Assembly: GCA_013398295.1 (NCBI GenBank)
Contig: VZSF01003260.1
Coordinates: forward strand, 1,314,580-1,378,579
DNA length: 64,000 nucleotides
Origin: Chionis minor
Taxonomy: Eukaryota > Chordata > Aves > Charadriiformes > Chionididae
Direction: 5' to 3'
Within the stretch, counting starts at the first letter, position 1. Each line of letters starts with the position of its first letter. This document shows positions 1-12,851 of this stretch, piece by piece. Made by a program: the position numbers and the translations under genes. The notes below the pieces were generated by a model. That model had not been told where the DNA came from and made no database searches. It saw nothing but the letters and a program-made list of their open reading frames with translations.

Positions 1-2924
1 CAGACAAGTTGGTAGGATTCAAAAGTCTTTGAATTAATACCTTGGTTTTGATGCTTGTGCATAACGAACTTGCATGTGGTTTGGGAAAACTTATTCTTAC
101 CCAATACAGCACATGATAAGGAAACAAGAGCAACCAGAGACCCCAGTACAGCAACACTCCCTTCATGATTTCTCTTGCCCAGGACTTTTCTGTTCTTCCT
201 AACCCCATTCTTCATTATTTTTGTACAGAGACTTGCACTTCTATTTTAAAATCAATAAATATGGAGTATTTAAAAAGCAGCCCTATAACAATTATTACTG
301 TGACCTAGAAACAGAAGCAAATAGGTTGATCATAGTAATTAAAGGGCAGCAAATGATCTTTGTTTAATTCAGATGTTTTATTGGAAGGAGTAGGCTTCAC
401 AGCCTCAGTCATGCAGCAGCAATGTCTAGGAAACAAACTGCTAGAGGCCAATTAATTAAACAGTTATGAAGGGACAACATGACCTTTTATTTTCCAAGTA
501 TTTATAATAATTTTTTTAAAAGACTGAATAATAATCTAATTATATACAACTATATAGAAAACAAGACCAATTATACATCCTGTGTCGTAATAGAAGCAGA
601 AATGCTCTAAATTTTCTACTGCTGTCTTTCATAACCAATTATGGGCTCTCAGTTGAGAGTGAGAGAACATCATCATTAAATGAATTCAATTTCACATTGA
701 TAAAATTGATCCTATTAAAATAAACCTACTGGCACAAAAGGCAACTTGCAGTATTTCCTTCCAGTCAGCCATGAGGGAAAGGGGGCTCAATCTATTTTTG
801 CTTTAATCAATAAGCTCTTTCAATGGCATCCACTGTCTTCCTCACCGACACTGCCCTCTGTAGAGCCGTTCTGCAGTTTTACTCAACCAGAGACCAAAAG
901 AAAGCCAGTAGTTTTCTTTTACCACACAGAGCTGTATGCCCTTTCTGTGTACCATCCACTTAGACCTCACCACCATGAGCATTAACCAGATATAAGTAAA
1001 ATTGTTTATACGCCTCTAAGTTTTGCATAGTGAAAGTAGCAGACCTATTCTGGTCAAACATACCAGTAACACTGAAACAGATTTTAAGCTTCAGCTAGTT
1101 AGGAGAGACTAAAGGTTAAATATTGATTGACAAGAAACTATTAAATCAAAATGTTTTCACTGACAACGTCTCATCTCTATGAGCTCAGCAATCTTAAGTC
1201 ATGCACTTACAAACAGTAATTCTGCTGTGGCCAAAACTGTAGCAAGCTGCAGATAAGGACCGTATCAGGACCAGCAAGTGGTTTGCTCAGCTGCTCCCTT
1301 TAGTGGCTCTGCTTGGGGAAGTGCAATTTAAGGCTTGGACTTCTTTGCTAGACTGTTGCACAATAGTGCAGTATCTCACTTTCATGAACCAACTGCCTAA
1401 AACAAAAGTCTACCCTAGCAAACGAATAGGGCAGTTTTATACATGCACAACTTCTCAATTTTACTTAATTTAAAAGAGCCAACCAGGCTGTTTTACAATG
1501 TAAAACTGAAAATTTACAATGCAAGCTTGACATACATCTATTGAATAGTTAGCTGGTGTTTTCACAGTAAAGCTACTAAAAACTACCAAAAGCAGAGTAT
1601 TGTGGTTCCAGGCATTTTTGTAGGCTTACATAAAAGAGAGGGTTACACCCCGCAGACTTCTGAAATTTGTACAGATGTTCTTATTTCTATTTAATCAGGC
1701 CATGCCTATTACTTAGCAGAAAAGATAATTTGAGAGAAAGTATTTTCATGCCTTAATCACATTAGCTGAGTTCCAAATGAATTGCTACCTTTAGGCATTA
1801 TTTTTAGTCACAGGCAACAGAGTTGTTTGGTTTTTCCATCTTTCTTTTTTTAACATGATCCAATCACGTGTATCAAAATATTAATTTATGAATAATTTTC
1901 TCAAATAATAAAGAATAAAATATAAAGGACTGATGCTAAATAATTTTTATAAATACATTTACATCAGTACAAAGTTATATACAAAACTATTAATGGGCAA
2001 TAAAGAGTGGATATATGGCACATTTAATGTAGTGTCTACTGTTGTCACAGATATATCACCCTATCCGCAGATATTTACGAATGTTACTGCTATTTTCTAT
2101 TTTGCTATATTGCTGTTTTCTGGTGTTTCTCTGATTTTATGTGGACTTAAGAATCTTCTATGTTAGTATACATTTTAACAGTGGAATGATTTTTATATGC
2201 CATTTTCTCATTAAAAAGTTTCTATCATTTTGGACAGTAGAAAGATAGTATTTCTTTGGCTCTCTAAACACTGACAACCGTGCACAGAGTTAATTTACAC
2301 ATTTGGGATACTACTATGACTATTAATCAAAATGAAACACTGGTAAAAGTTTCTCTATTGACTCCTGTTCAGCTGTGGTTGAACATGACTTGGACAAAGC
2401 CAAGACATCTGTGGCATCCAGTTCAGGAAGCAACACTGCCCTTCATCTTGACCTTTTTTATTTCTGCTGTATTTAGAGAAGGAACAAATTTCAAATACAA
2501 TTAATTTTTTAGTTTAGAAAACCAAAGGTGAATTATAAATTGTAAGTCTAAAACATGTGTCACGGATGATAATCTATGGTGGTGGAAAAACTAATATTTA
2601 GCCAAGTTTTTAAAAAGAAGCAAATACAAAGCATGTTGCATAAACTGCTGGATTGTGTACTTCTTCATATTATTTGACCAAAGTGCTCAGGACACACTTT
2701 GGTCAGATGCAGAAAACAAAACAATCTCATTCAAAAGGCTGCAGGTAGCAAAACTAGCGGCTGCCATTCAGTTTGTCTGAAAACGTGCAGGCATAGAATC
2801 ATTATGAAAAATGAAAGGAATTAAACCCAAATTTCAAAAAGAGGAGTTGGCTGGAAATGAAGGAAGAGTTTTCTAAGTAGAAGGAATTTTAGGAAGAGAA
2901 GGTAAATAAGCATTACTCAGGTAT

Positions 2925-2999
2925 CACCAGGTTGTCACCTGGTGTAAATCAGTCTGTAAATCAACCTGTAAATCAGGCTGTCACCTGGTGTAAATCAGT
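2925..2999. repeat. short minisatellite with an 8-bp hairpin
   Basis: Three tandem 12-mers of the form gtaaatcaNNCT lie at 2944-2955, 2956-2967 and 2968-2979, differing only at two internal bases. They are enclosed by two exact 21-bp copies of a unit starting tgtcacctggtg, at 2933-2953 and 2979-2999, so the larger period is 46 bp. The left edge (2925-2944) is a perfect inverted repeat, CACCAGGT and ACCTGGTG, with a 4-base loop. This looks like local slippage or duplication and nothing suggests a function. Confidence 0.85.
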
Positions 3000-5900
3000 G
3001 AGATGCAAAAAGTCTGAACCACAGTCAAAACATGAAAACTCAATAGCCTGAAATATCCTATATTGCTATACAGCATAATGCATTTATATCTGTCACCACC
3101 AGGAAATGGGATACAAAGTTGACATCAGGTGATGAAGGTCAGGAAACACAAATCAGTCTAAGAGCACTTTTGTTATATTTTCCATATTACATACTAACAA
3201 GAATTATTTCCCACACAGTTTTTCTTCTTTACTTTAACTTTCCATGTATACATGATTTCCTGTCCCAAAAATCTAAAATTTTTCTTGACACAATGGAAAA
3301 CCTGGCATCTACAACACCTCAATAAGAAGTTAGCGAAGGGGAAAAAAGTAAAATGTTTCAAACTCTTTGAGCTATTGTAAATAAAGTATAAGTCCAGAAT
3401 AATTTTCTAACTCTGTTTTAGGTTCAGTGATAGCTGCCCTCAATGCACATACCTGAGGTGAATTGCCACATTGAGTACCGTATTTCAGGTCTGCTTCTAC
3501 AAAATCATTTCTCACTGACTACTCAGGGAATACAAATGGTTATTAAAATTGCATAAAGATGATAGAGGAGAGGAAAACAGAAGGCAAAGCAGCAGCACAC
3601 CAATTATTTTAACCTGACAGTGTCACTATCCAGAAAATTCATTTGTCCAAATTTTTCAGACATCTGAGAGTGCACGTAACGGACCTGACACTTCAGGGAC
3701 ACACTGAACCCAGCAGTGTTTGGTTTGCACTGAGGTCAGCGTATGCCCAGAAACCTGACCCATTGAATTTACTGCCCGTACACTGATGAAACAGAAACCA
3801 CACGCACATCTAGTTCATGGATCCATACTTTTGCCTGAGGTTTTGCAGAAAAAAAGAAAAAATACAGAGCCATGCAGTGTGGCTGTAGTGGCGCACCTTT
3901 CCCCTACTGCTCACCGAGGCTTTGGTCACTTCTGAAGTTTCCCATATAGCTGTCCTCCAGCCCCCAGTTATGACATCTGTGGCATCTTTGACATAACAAG
4001 GAATATAACTATACTAAATACAGTAAAACTATATAATAGATCAACCTGCATAAAACAAAATACTGACTGAATTTTACATATTGCAAAAAACAAAAGCACC
4101 ACAAATCACTTCTTACAGTTTATGCTGACATTGAGCTAACTTGTAAAAGCAATAATGACCATAAAACAGGATCTATAAACTAACCATTGCATTGTCTTCC
4201 TCTGCTCCAGCTTTTAGAGTCTGAAATTACTTATTTTATATAAATGCAATTACTTTTACTTTTTTAAGAGCAATCTTGTTAACTGGTCTCAACAGCATGT
4301 TCCAGCACAAGCCTTTTAAGGGTGTAGTTAACTATGCTTCTCCACCGCGTTACTACTGTGTGTGTATGCACGCCACAGAGAAAACTGCCCACAAGCCTGT
4401 ACCATAACTAGTAACCTACTCACTTTTCTCCCCTTTGGGTCAACTCAGAAAAAATTCATAGTCAAACCATCATGAGTATGCAAGACTAATTACGATCTTC
4501 CATTAATCAGCTCAAATACTTAAAGAAATATAGGAAATGTCTGTATTTTTAAACTTCAAGTCTCAAACTGTGTGTCAGCTCACAGGCAGTGAAATTGGAA
4601 AAACTGTACACAAGTTTTTGGAAAACACCAGAAATTCCATTCCATATGAAAAACAGAGAGGCAAAATCTTTCAAAAGTAAGTTGAAGCTTGGTCTCACTA
4701 GGGGATTTCCTGTGCAAACATTCATTAGAACTGAAAGACTTGATATCAAGCGACATCATCTCTAAGAAAAGATGAGCTTGAACAGGTTCCCACATCCCAT
4801 CTGCTTTCCTGTAAATATCCATCTGACCACTACAGGTCATCAAATTCAATACAGTCTCTAATCCAGGGCAAAGGGGACTGCAGCGTTTACGTGATAGGAA
4901 AGTTTGGTTAACAGGTGAGATAATGAGAAGTTAATACAGAGAAATCCAATTCCATCAAGTCAGAAATCTTTGCTACTCAGATGTCTTTGCAATGTCCTTC
5001 CCAGGACGCTGCTTTCAGGAAGACTGAGGAGCCTACATACAGTCCTGTACTTATCCCTATGTGTATTTACTTTGCTGTCACTCACCTGAAAATTTATTAT
5101 CTCTGAATCACATTTCTGAGTGCTCCCAGGTCCAGCAGAGACACAGATCTCGCCGACATTTTGCGCTCCAGCTTTGCGCCACACAAAAAAACCCGCAATG
5201 CTGCTTCTGAATTCACAGCTGTCAAAGCCAAGTAGCTACATACGTACACTGCTCTGCTCGAACTAATATGTACTTCAGAAAGAATCTGCAACTCTGATTA
5301 TCTACTCAAGGATAATGAAAAGCTGCCCAGATTTAAAGGGAGAAGCATTTTCAGGGATCAGCAAAATACTCTACAGGAGACCCAAAGAAGGATAAAGGAG
5401 CTCAATTGACAAAAGTCTCACAAAAATTGTTAAAAAGGAAAGGCTAAAAGACAGAAACAAGTATTTTCTCATTTACTTAAACATTCATAGTATTCATTTG
5501 AAGAGGTACTTTCTGGAAATCCAGGAAGCAGAAGGTATCTTTTACGTTAAAAGCAACACTTTCCGTTATACATAAGACCCAGTCCAGTGAGCAGGGTGAT
5601 TGCTGGACTGTCGCAGCGTTTGATTATAGTAGTGGGGAACTTACCTTAAAGCAACGCTTGGTGCCTTTGTTTTCTATGTAGGCTTTTGAAAAACACTAAT
5701 TATTTTCCCTAAAATGACATTTTTGTCTTAGAGGCAGTTTTTTCAAGGGATGGAAGTACATCAATGTAGAAAAAGAGTTATTTCTTTAGGGAATAGGAAG
5801 AGGGGAGGGGAAGCCTCCCCTCACTAGCAAGGTAATATGGCAGATTTCATATTGAGGAAATGAGCATAAAATTCAATCTGTTTTCCCATATAAAATACTA

Positions 5901-6639
5901 TTAATGATATATTAACTTATAGAGCCAAGACTGTCCCAATAAACTTTCCAATTATACGTTCTTTGAGATTGACATCATTAATACCGATGAAAATTAATGT
6001 GAATTCCACAATGTTCTTCCGCGCATCAACAGAAGAACATTCCCCAAGGGAATTATTAAGGAGTACCTATATTTAGCAGTAATATAAAAGAAAATGGTTA
6101 GGAAAAGGCTAGCACTTCAGCAGTCATTGTTAAGAGTACAAGTTCATTTTTCTTTAAAGATCTTGCAAAAGAAAGACAAAGGATAATTTTTTATTTGTTA
6201 GCATGGCAACTATAAATCTGATTTGGACTACATGATTCTAGGGAAGTTGGCTATAACGAAAACGTAATCAGCAAAAGAACAGATGATGTACAGTGCTTCA
6301 GTGAATAATGCTTTCCTGTGGTTTGAGCATGGTTGGAGTGGAAGAATCTTTCAGCAACTTTAACTAAAACTGAATCTGCATTACATTCATCACCCTGTTA
6401 ACGACTACAGGGAAACAGGCATATGCTTTTCAGGTCTGATGTTCCGCCGAGAGACTTTTTCCTTCTTTCTCTTTTCTAATTTAGGAAAGATTCTGACTTC
6501 CATTACTTCCAAATTAAATGTAGCTAGTAAAACAACAGAATAGTGGGCAAAAGATCCTGCAGTAGAAAATCTCCAAGCGGTAACTTCAACAATATGTGAA
6601 GTAACACCAGCAGATTTCTCCCATTTTCCAACTGTAAAA

Positions 6640-6690
6640 TGTTTTGGTTTTGTTTGTTTTTGGTTTTTTTTTTTTTTTTTTTTTTTTTGT
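6640..6690. repeat. poly(T) tract with G/T-rich leader
   Basis: A run of about 25 T residues (6664-6688) is preceded by a GTTTT/GTTTG-type G/T-rich stretch. It is the longest homopolymer in the window outside the gapped A-rich tract at 49.4 kb. A long T run could be the tail of a minus-strand retroposed sequence, but I recognise nothing upstream of it on that strand, so it is called only as a simple repeat. Confidence 0.85.
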
Positions 6691-8732
6691 AATCAGTCAC
6701 TTCTCCCCTGGGACTTCAGTAAGAAGGTGAGTGCACTGAGGGGTACAAGCGGGTGGATGAGAGCACAAAGAAGGTTCTCACACACTTTTACACACTCTGT
6801 TCCCATGGACTTCCCCGGCTACATTCTTTTGCAAGTCTGTATATATAGCTAGCTAGGACTAATTTAAAATTCCTCACTTGGGCAAGAATGCCTTGTCTGA
6901 CTGGTACACAGCTGCTTCAGTCATTCAGAATATTTCAGAGGGGGTTGGTTTTGCTTACAAGTGGACATCTTCCCTGATCTCTGCTACAAATTAGCCCGTG
7001 AGTGCAAATAAAGGGAGTTTTATCACATTATGTTTGGTGAGTTTCCGTGTGAGAAAATGCTTAACAAAAAAAAAAAAAAGAAAAATTAGCCCAACAATAA
7101 TACCATTTCCAGTGTACGTACTTCTGGGAATTGTATTTGCAAGCTTAATAATGAACAGCAGTCTTTGTCAATGGAAATATTGCTCCTGTTGGGAAACTGG
7201 GGAAAGGGAAATGGTAGGCGGGTGTATTTTAGCCATAAAACTAGAGTCTCATAGGTATCAATAGACGTTGTTATATAACACTAACATATTGCATTTTATA
7301 TCTGTTACATTATGTATTATTTTCATAATGCATTCTACTAATAATATTACATATATTACTGTAACATACGTGTAAGTAAAAGCTATAGCCAGGTGTTCTT
7401 AGTGTTCACACAAACAAAATTTATGTAATAAACTTTTAAAAACTTATCTGCTTGCAATGTTTTGAACGGTTAAACAGCTGCTTAAATGGAAACATGTAAC
7501 TTCCTGCTACAGTGGTGCATTTTAATTCACAAACTCCTGATTTTATTTCCTTGAATTCAGAGCACTACAACTACATGTAAAAAAAATAATCTAGAGGTAA
7601 TTAGTTTTTAAGACAGGGTCTTATTTTACATTTCCACCTTATAAAACTGCATTGTAACATGAAAATATACACAGATGAGAAACTATTTAGGTCAGTTAAC
7701 CGTCTAAATACATTTTTGCAAAGACAACAACAAAAGTGCTCAATATTATACCAACTAATAACAACATAGCTGTGTGGCTCATAACTAAGAAAAAAAATCA
7801 GATTTAAAGCCACCCACCGAGCTGAAAATATTTAGAATTACAACTGTAGCACATTCTAACGAAGGATTTCACAAGCTTTATATCCTTATTGCAGACAGCT
7901 CGTACATTAAACATTTAATGATGTGAGAAAAACAGAATACACTGCCTGTGCAAAAACCTTCTGTCTAGCATGGCAACCAAAATAAATATTTCATTGAAAA
8001 CCCCTCAAACCTGTAAGTGAAGCTACTTTTATTACTTATACAGTATCAGCTTTATCTTCTGGGTGGCCAAGTATGCACTAGGCAAAAGAAAATGAGGAAG
8101 TTTTGCAAAAAGAAAGAAACTTTCTCATTCTTTTCTGTTGGACTGCTTGGAATACTAAGCCTTCCCTGAAAATCCGGGTTATATTTCAGTATCTTGTAAA
8201 ACACTGCATACAACTTGGCACAACACACTCCCGGGAGGGTTTGTCACACACCAAACTCTTTGGCATTTCAAAACATTTAAAAGGCAACCTACTGACATAT
8301 GACAAATTTCCACGGACAGCAGCAGCTGCATGGCCTGGTGCTGTTGCCACTATTAACCTCAGTTACAATCTGATGGCTGAATTAAGTTGTCCGCCAGCAG
8401 TTCCAGCTGGCATAATACATTACTCTGTGGTGTCATGCTGTTTAGCTATGGTCAGTGTTGGGACATGCTGAGCTCCATGTGTTTATCCTCTTTTTACAGA
8501 TAAAGCTTAAATCCTGGAACTTCATGCAAGGTACTGATTTCTTTAAGTCATAGCCAATCCGAGCCTTATCAGTTCTAGTTTTATATAAAGTTCAGCAAAA
8601 TAAACCTATAAACAAATTAAATTCTGTCATCTTCGTGCGCTGTGGTACCATGCATGACAAGACTTGGGAAAAGGATGGTACAAAGACACAGCAAAATGGC
8701 ACCCCGGGAGCAAATAAAGTTTCTTATCTGTT

Positions 8733-9130
8733 TGTTCAGCCTGGAGAATGTGTTTGTATTGTTCTGCCTGGAGAAGAGAAGGCTCCGGGGAGACCTTACC
8801 GCAGCCTTTCAGTACTTAAAGGGGGCTTATAAGAAGGATGGAGACAGACTTTTTAGCTGGACCTGTTGCGATAGGACAAGGGGTAATGGTTTTAAACAAA
8901 AAGAGGGTAGGTTCAGGCTAGCCACATGTTTTATGGCAAGGGGGGTGAAGCCCCAGTCCAGGTTGCCCAGAGAGGTGGTAGATGCCCCATCCCTGGAAAC
9001 ATTCAAGGTCAGGTTGGACGAGGCTCTGAGCAACCTGATCTAGTTGAAGATGTCTCTGCTCATTGCAGGGGGGTTGGACCAGATGACTTTTAAAGTTCCT
9101 TTCCAACACAAACTATTCTATGATTCTGTA
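8733..9130 (+). mobile_element. CR1 LINE fragment, 5'-truncated, 3' end intact
   Basis: The 3' end carries the CR1 tail signature: a ggggggttggaccagatgac block, then the octamer-type end attctatgattctgta at 9115-9130. Upstream, a degraded frame reads as the C-terminal end of CR1 ORF2: [10 protein letters not shown], then CDRTRGNGF, then SRLPREVVDAPSLETFKVRL and LDEALSNLI. The element is about 0.4 kb of a family whose full length is around 4.5 kb, so it lacks ORF1 and the reverse transcriptase core and is dead. The 5' edge contains a 27-bp local duplication: tgttcagcctggagaa at 8733 and tgttctgcctggagaa at 8760. Its 3' tail (gcaggg, catctt, tagttgaag) is of the same subfamily type as the copy at 25.3 kb. 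Confidence 0.95.
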
Positions 9131-12100
9131 TTTCCTGGCTTTCAGATTGCTGCAAGAGCTGACACAGTCCCTGGAAGATCAGTACAAATTCAGGGTAACC
9201 TCCCACAAGTTATTTTTGGATGACACCTAATCTCGATTCCACAAAGATGCGCAATCCCATCCCAGCTCCAGCTTCCATGTGTCCCAGATTTGAAGATGCA
9301 TTTGCAGGATACCAAAAAGAATATAATTTGATCAGAGACAGCAAATATATAAAGTAACAAAAGCTGTTGCTAATGTCCACCCTTTTAAAGCAAAGGTGCC
9401 CAATTTATTGTCCACAGGCACAAGCTATCCATCCCTGGTGTCCTGTTTTCTGAGGTGAGTACCTGAAGGTGGGTCAGGCTGCAGACCACCTCATCCCATA
9501 GTCACAATAAAAAAAACCTAACCTGCTTCCCTCCTGTTATCATATAATAGATAGCTGCTGTAAAAGAAATAGGGGAACTCTAAAACAGTGTGTTCATAAG
9601 CTGTATTGCTCTGAATATTGTATTTATTTCCAACACACTAAGTCTGAAACTGTATACAGCTATGGCTTCAAAGAGATTTCAGAATCAGATTTTAGGAAGA
9701 GTAATAGATGAACAATTCCATTGTCATGGCTCATTTTGAGACACTGGGAATACTTCACAGTGATATTTTGACAAACAACTTGTAACTTGAGAAACAACTA
9801 TTTCTGCTTCTCTCTAAAGGTAAAAATTAGCTTAAGGGTTTTTCTTGTACATTTCATTGTATTATATATTCATTTTCACAAACACTATTATTATGTTTAT
9901 TACTGGGAAGCTTTATTTAGGACAAAAAAATCCCATAAACTAAAAAATGTTTCTTGTATATTTCAAAGTATATTAATTTCTCTATCCAGTTTCATATCTT
10001 TAGAAATAGAAACATATTTTAAGGTCAATGAAGTCTTGAAATGCAGACAGTGAAGCAAAGACAACCTTCCTGAACAAAGCAAATTAATAAAAAAGCTGGG
10101 ATTTTATACAATCCTATGGTAGCTGATCGCGTTCACCACAGTTAGCTCTAAAACCAAGAAAGATAACCTCTTCATCGACATTATACTAAACCCACACTTT
10201 TAGCAGGTTTTGAGATTTTTTCCTTCAAGGTTAGCTTTTTACCTGTATGCTATTTTTAATAGCATTGGCCTTTATTATTTCCAATACTGAATCCAAACAA
10301 GGAAGCTGTTACCCGTGGTCCCATGCACAGTCCGCAGGAAGCATCCTCACCTCTGCCATTTCACTGACCTCCCGGAATGTGACCAGACCCACTGCTTTTG
10401 GCTGCTCCAAGATCGGGCACACTTTTTTCCCCTCCCTAATCACAGCAGCAACTATAATGAAACATTATAACATTACTAACGAGCTCCTCCACAGCACAGT
10501 GCCTGATCACTTCTAAAATGTTATCTTCTTTGCAGTTACAATAATTCTCTTTGAGCTGTTCCTCAGCCCATATCAAAAGCTCAAGATGGTAACCAAGAAA
10601 CAAACTCTTTATGTGCTTTTCTGAGATCAAAATGAGTTTTAAATCGAGTTTTGGTTTTGTTATGTAGGGCTTTTTTGGGGAGGAAGGGGGTGATGTCTTT
10701 CAATTAACAGGAATAAGGATCTTCCAGAGCAAGCAAAATGTGTAAGGAATGCAGAACAGAGCCCTTGGGGTATTTGGGGGATGGTGAGGGAAACAAAATT
10801 AAAAGTGACTGAGGTGCCTCTGTTAAAACCATCTACTTTGTACGCACATGAACATTTCCTCATTAAAGATTCAGAAGGACTTTATAGTTTTAATGCACAT
10901 GTGGCCAGTGTTACAGTTCAATAGCCAGAACTCTTAAAAAAAAGAAAAGTGGGATGAGGGAGAAGAGAGAGAAGATAATATACTGTTTTTTAACTGCTTC
11001 CCTTTCCATGGGAGAGAGAAGCCTTCTTTTTTTAAACACCAAAGCACAGTTGCTGCAAAAACCTGCCATTCTAAGAAAGGTCTGAGCAGATGAAAAACAA
11101 ATGGGTATTTCTGTTGTAATTCATATTTGTGACCGCTGCCCATTTCCTACTTCCGAATTTCTGCATTTTCTTGCCCCAACAAAGGATGAAATCATATCCC
11201 TTAGTCACAAACCTTTTCTACAATCACCAAGCTGTCGGTGAGGAGCACCTTGAATGGCTCCTTAGCTGCAAAGGACAATAAGGCAAAAAAGCAGAAAAGG
11301 ATTAGGGAAGGGAAAGAAGAACCCTGCGTATATAAAGCTGAACATTTGAACACAGAAGGCTCAGCACTGGATCCACCTGCTGTTTAGGAACGCACTGATT
11401 TTTTGCTTTATGATAATTTTTTTTTCTGGTGCAGATTATACTGCAGTTCTTCTACAGTCTGTTGAATTTCAAAGGCGGAGACATCTCTTTAAGGGCAGGC
11501 ATAATGGGGAAAATGCCTCTCACAAGCTGGGTAATGTTGATGTCTCCCATCCTGTTACTTTATTTTTGCTGGAAAGGTGAAGAGCTTTCTGCTGCTCTTT
11601 TCCTTGTCATTTTCTTCCACAGTCCAAATGACCTACTTGACTTCTCAGGGTTTCCTTTGTTCAACTCTTTGCCAAAAAGCTATCAGCACCTGGTAAAAAG
11701 CACTGACTTTAGAGAGAAGACAGGCAGGCACCAGCAAACCCTCAGTGAACTACCCAAGCTTGTACTGGGGACTGCGGGAGGACTGAGTTACACGTCACTA
11801 GACCTCTGGCACAGTTTTGCAAAGGAAAAGTTTTGCAGTGAAGCAAATAACTGTGTAAGGATTGCCCTGCAGAGTGATTACAGTTTTTAATTTCATTTCC
11901 CGCCCTCCCCTCCCCCAAGGCACTTCTACACTTCTCAGCCATTTTTCCCAATGCAACACAGACCATCGTTGGCCAGACCCCTCCTTTCAGCGCACTGCAA
12001 AGCATATCAGAAACAAATTATTTTTAAGCAATGTGGATTACTGCCTCCTTCCCCTCTGCTGTGTGGAGCGTGTGACTCCCTCTGCAGTATTCTCCACTCA

Positions 12101-12829
12101 TTCTGGGGATGAGGAACGCAAAACAGAGGTCTAAACGCAGGTTTCCAGCAGTGTCCTAGGCCAGGGCCAGACAGCCCACTCAAGGGGCACCACACACCTC
12201 TGGTCTAAGAGGAGTCATCGTAATGAATTTTACTCCTTTTTCAGCAGCTCTTTGGTACCCTCCCTTCTCACTGTATTCCCATCAGCATCCCATCACTTAG
12301 TCACAGGTGCCCCGTATTTACAACTTCCCAAGCTACCTCCACTGTGGTACCAACCTCAATTTTCCAACCCTGCTCTTTTCCTCTTGATTTTTATTTAATC
12401 TCATAGTCCATTTCTCCTGCTCCTACTTTTAATCTTCTCTTTTACCCTTTCCACTAATCTTTTTAAAAGCAGAGACCTTAGTCGGAATGCTTTAAGTCTT
12501 AATAACAATATTATCATCTATGAAGATCACCTTCATCTCCAGTTCAGCTGAGCACACGTGGTTCCCTGATACTGGTTAATGTGCTATTTGGCTTCGTGCT
12601 GTGACACTTCAGTGCAGATGAGAAGCTCAAAACGTATTGCTCTGCACTACATCCAGGACACATAAATCCCTGACGAAATAGGCAGCCTTCCACTAATTTC
12701 CAATTCTGTCTAGCTTCTCGTTATAATAAATCCAATGCTAGTGTCCCTACATTAGTAAAATATCTAGTGTTCTCTGTTTGACTTTCATTCCTCAACTGTT
12801 TGGCAAGAAAAGTCTCTATATCCCAAGAT

Positions 12830-12851
12830 ATCTCACTATTATCTCACTATT
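12830..12851. repeat. 11-bp tandem duplication
   Basis: The unit atctcactatt occurs twice head to tail without mismatch. It is a simple local duplication with no sign of function. Confidence 0.85.

Larger units (their letters stand above)
1..8732. other. unique intronic or intergenic DNA, no gene seen
   Basis: This stretch is AT-rich with many short A/T runs and no recognisable coding exon, RNA gene or dated repeat. If the LRR exon at 33 kb belongs to a right-to-left gene, this is deep in its downstream intron. I looked on the minus strand for a second 72-nt LRR exon and found none. Notable small structures are the 12-bp and 46-bp repeats near 2.93-3.0 kb, a T-rich tract at 6.64-6.69 kb, and a minor cluster of CpGs near 5.15-5.21 kb. 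All open frames here are under 125 codons and resemble no family I know. Confidence 0.6.

Noticed and set aside
1177..1260. Possible 36-nt minus-strand exon between a ctgcag acceptor and a gtaagt donor near 1.2 kb
   Set aside because: Very short, no recognisable peptide; such pairs occur often by chance in a long intron.
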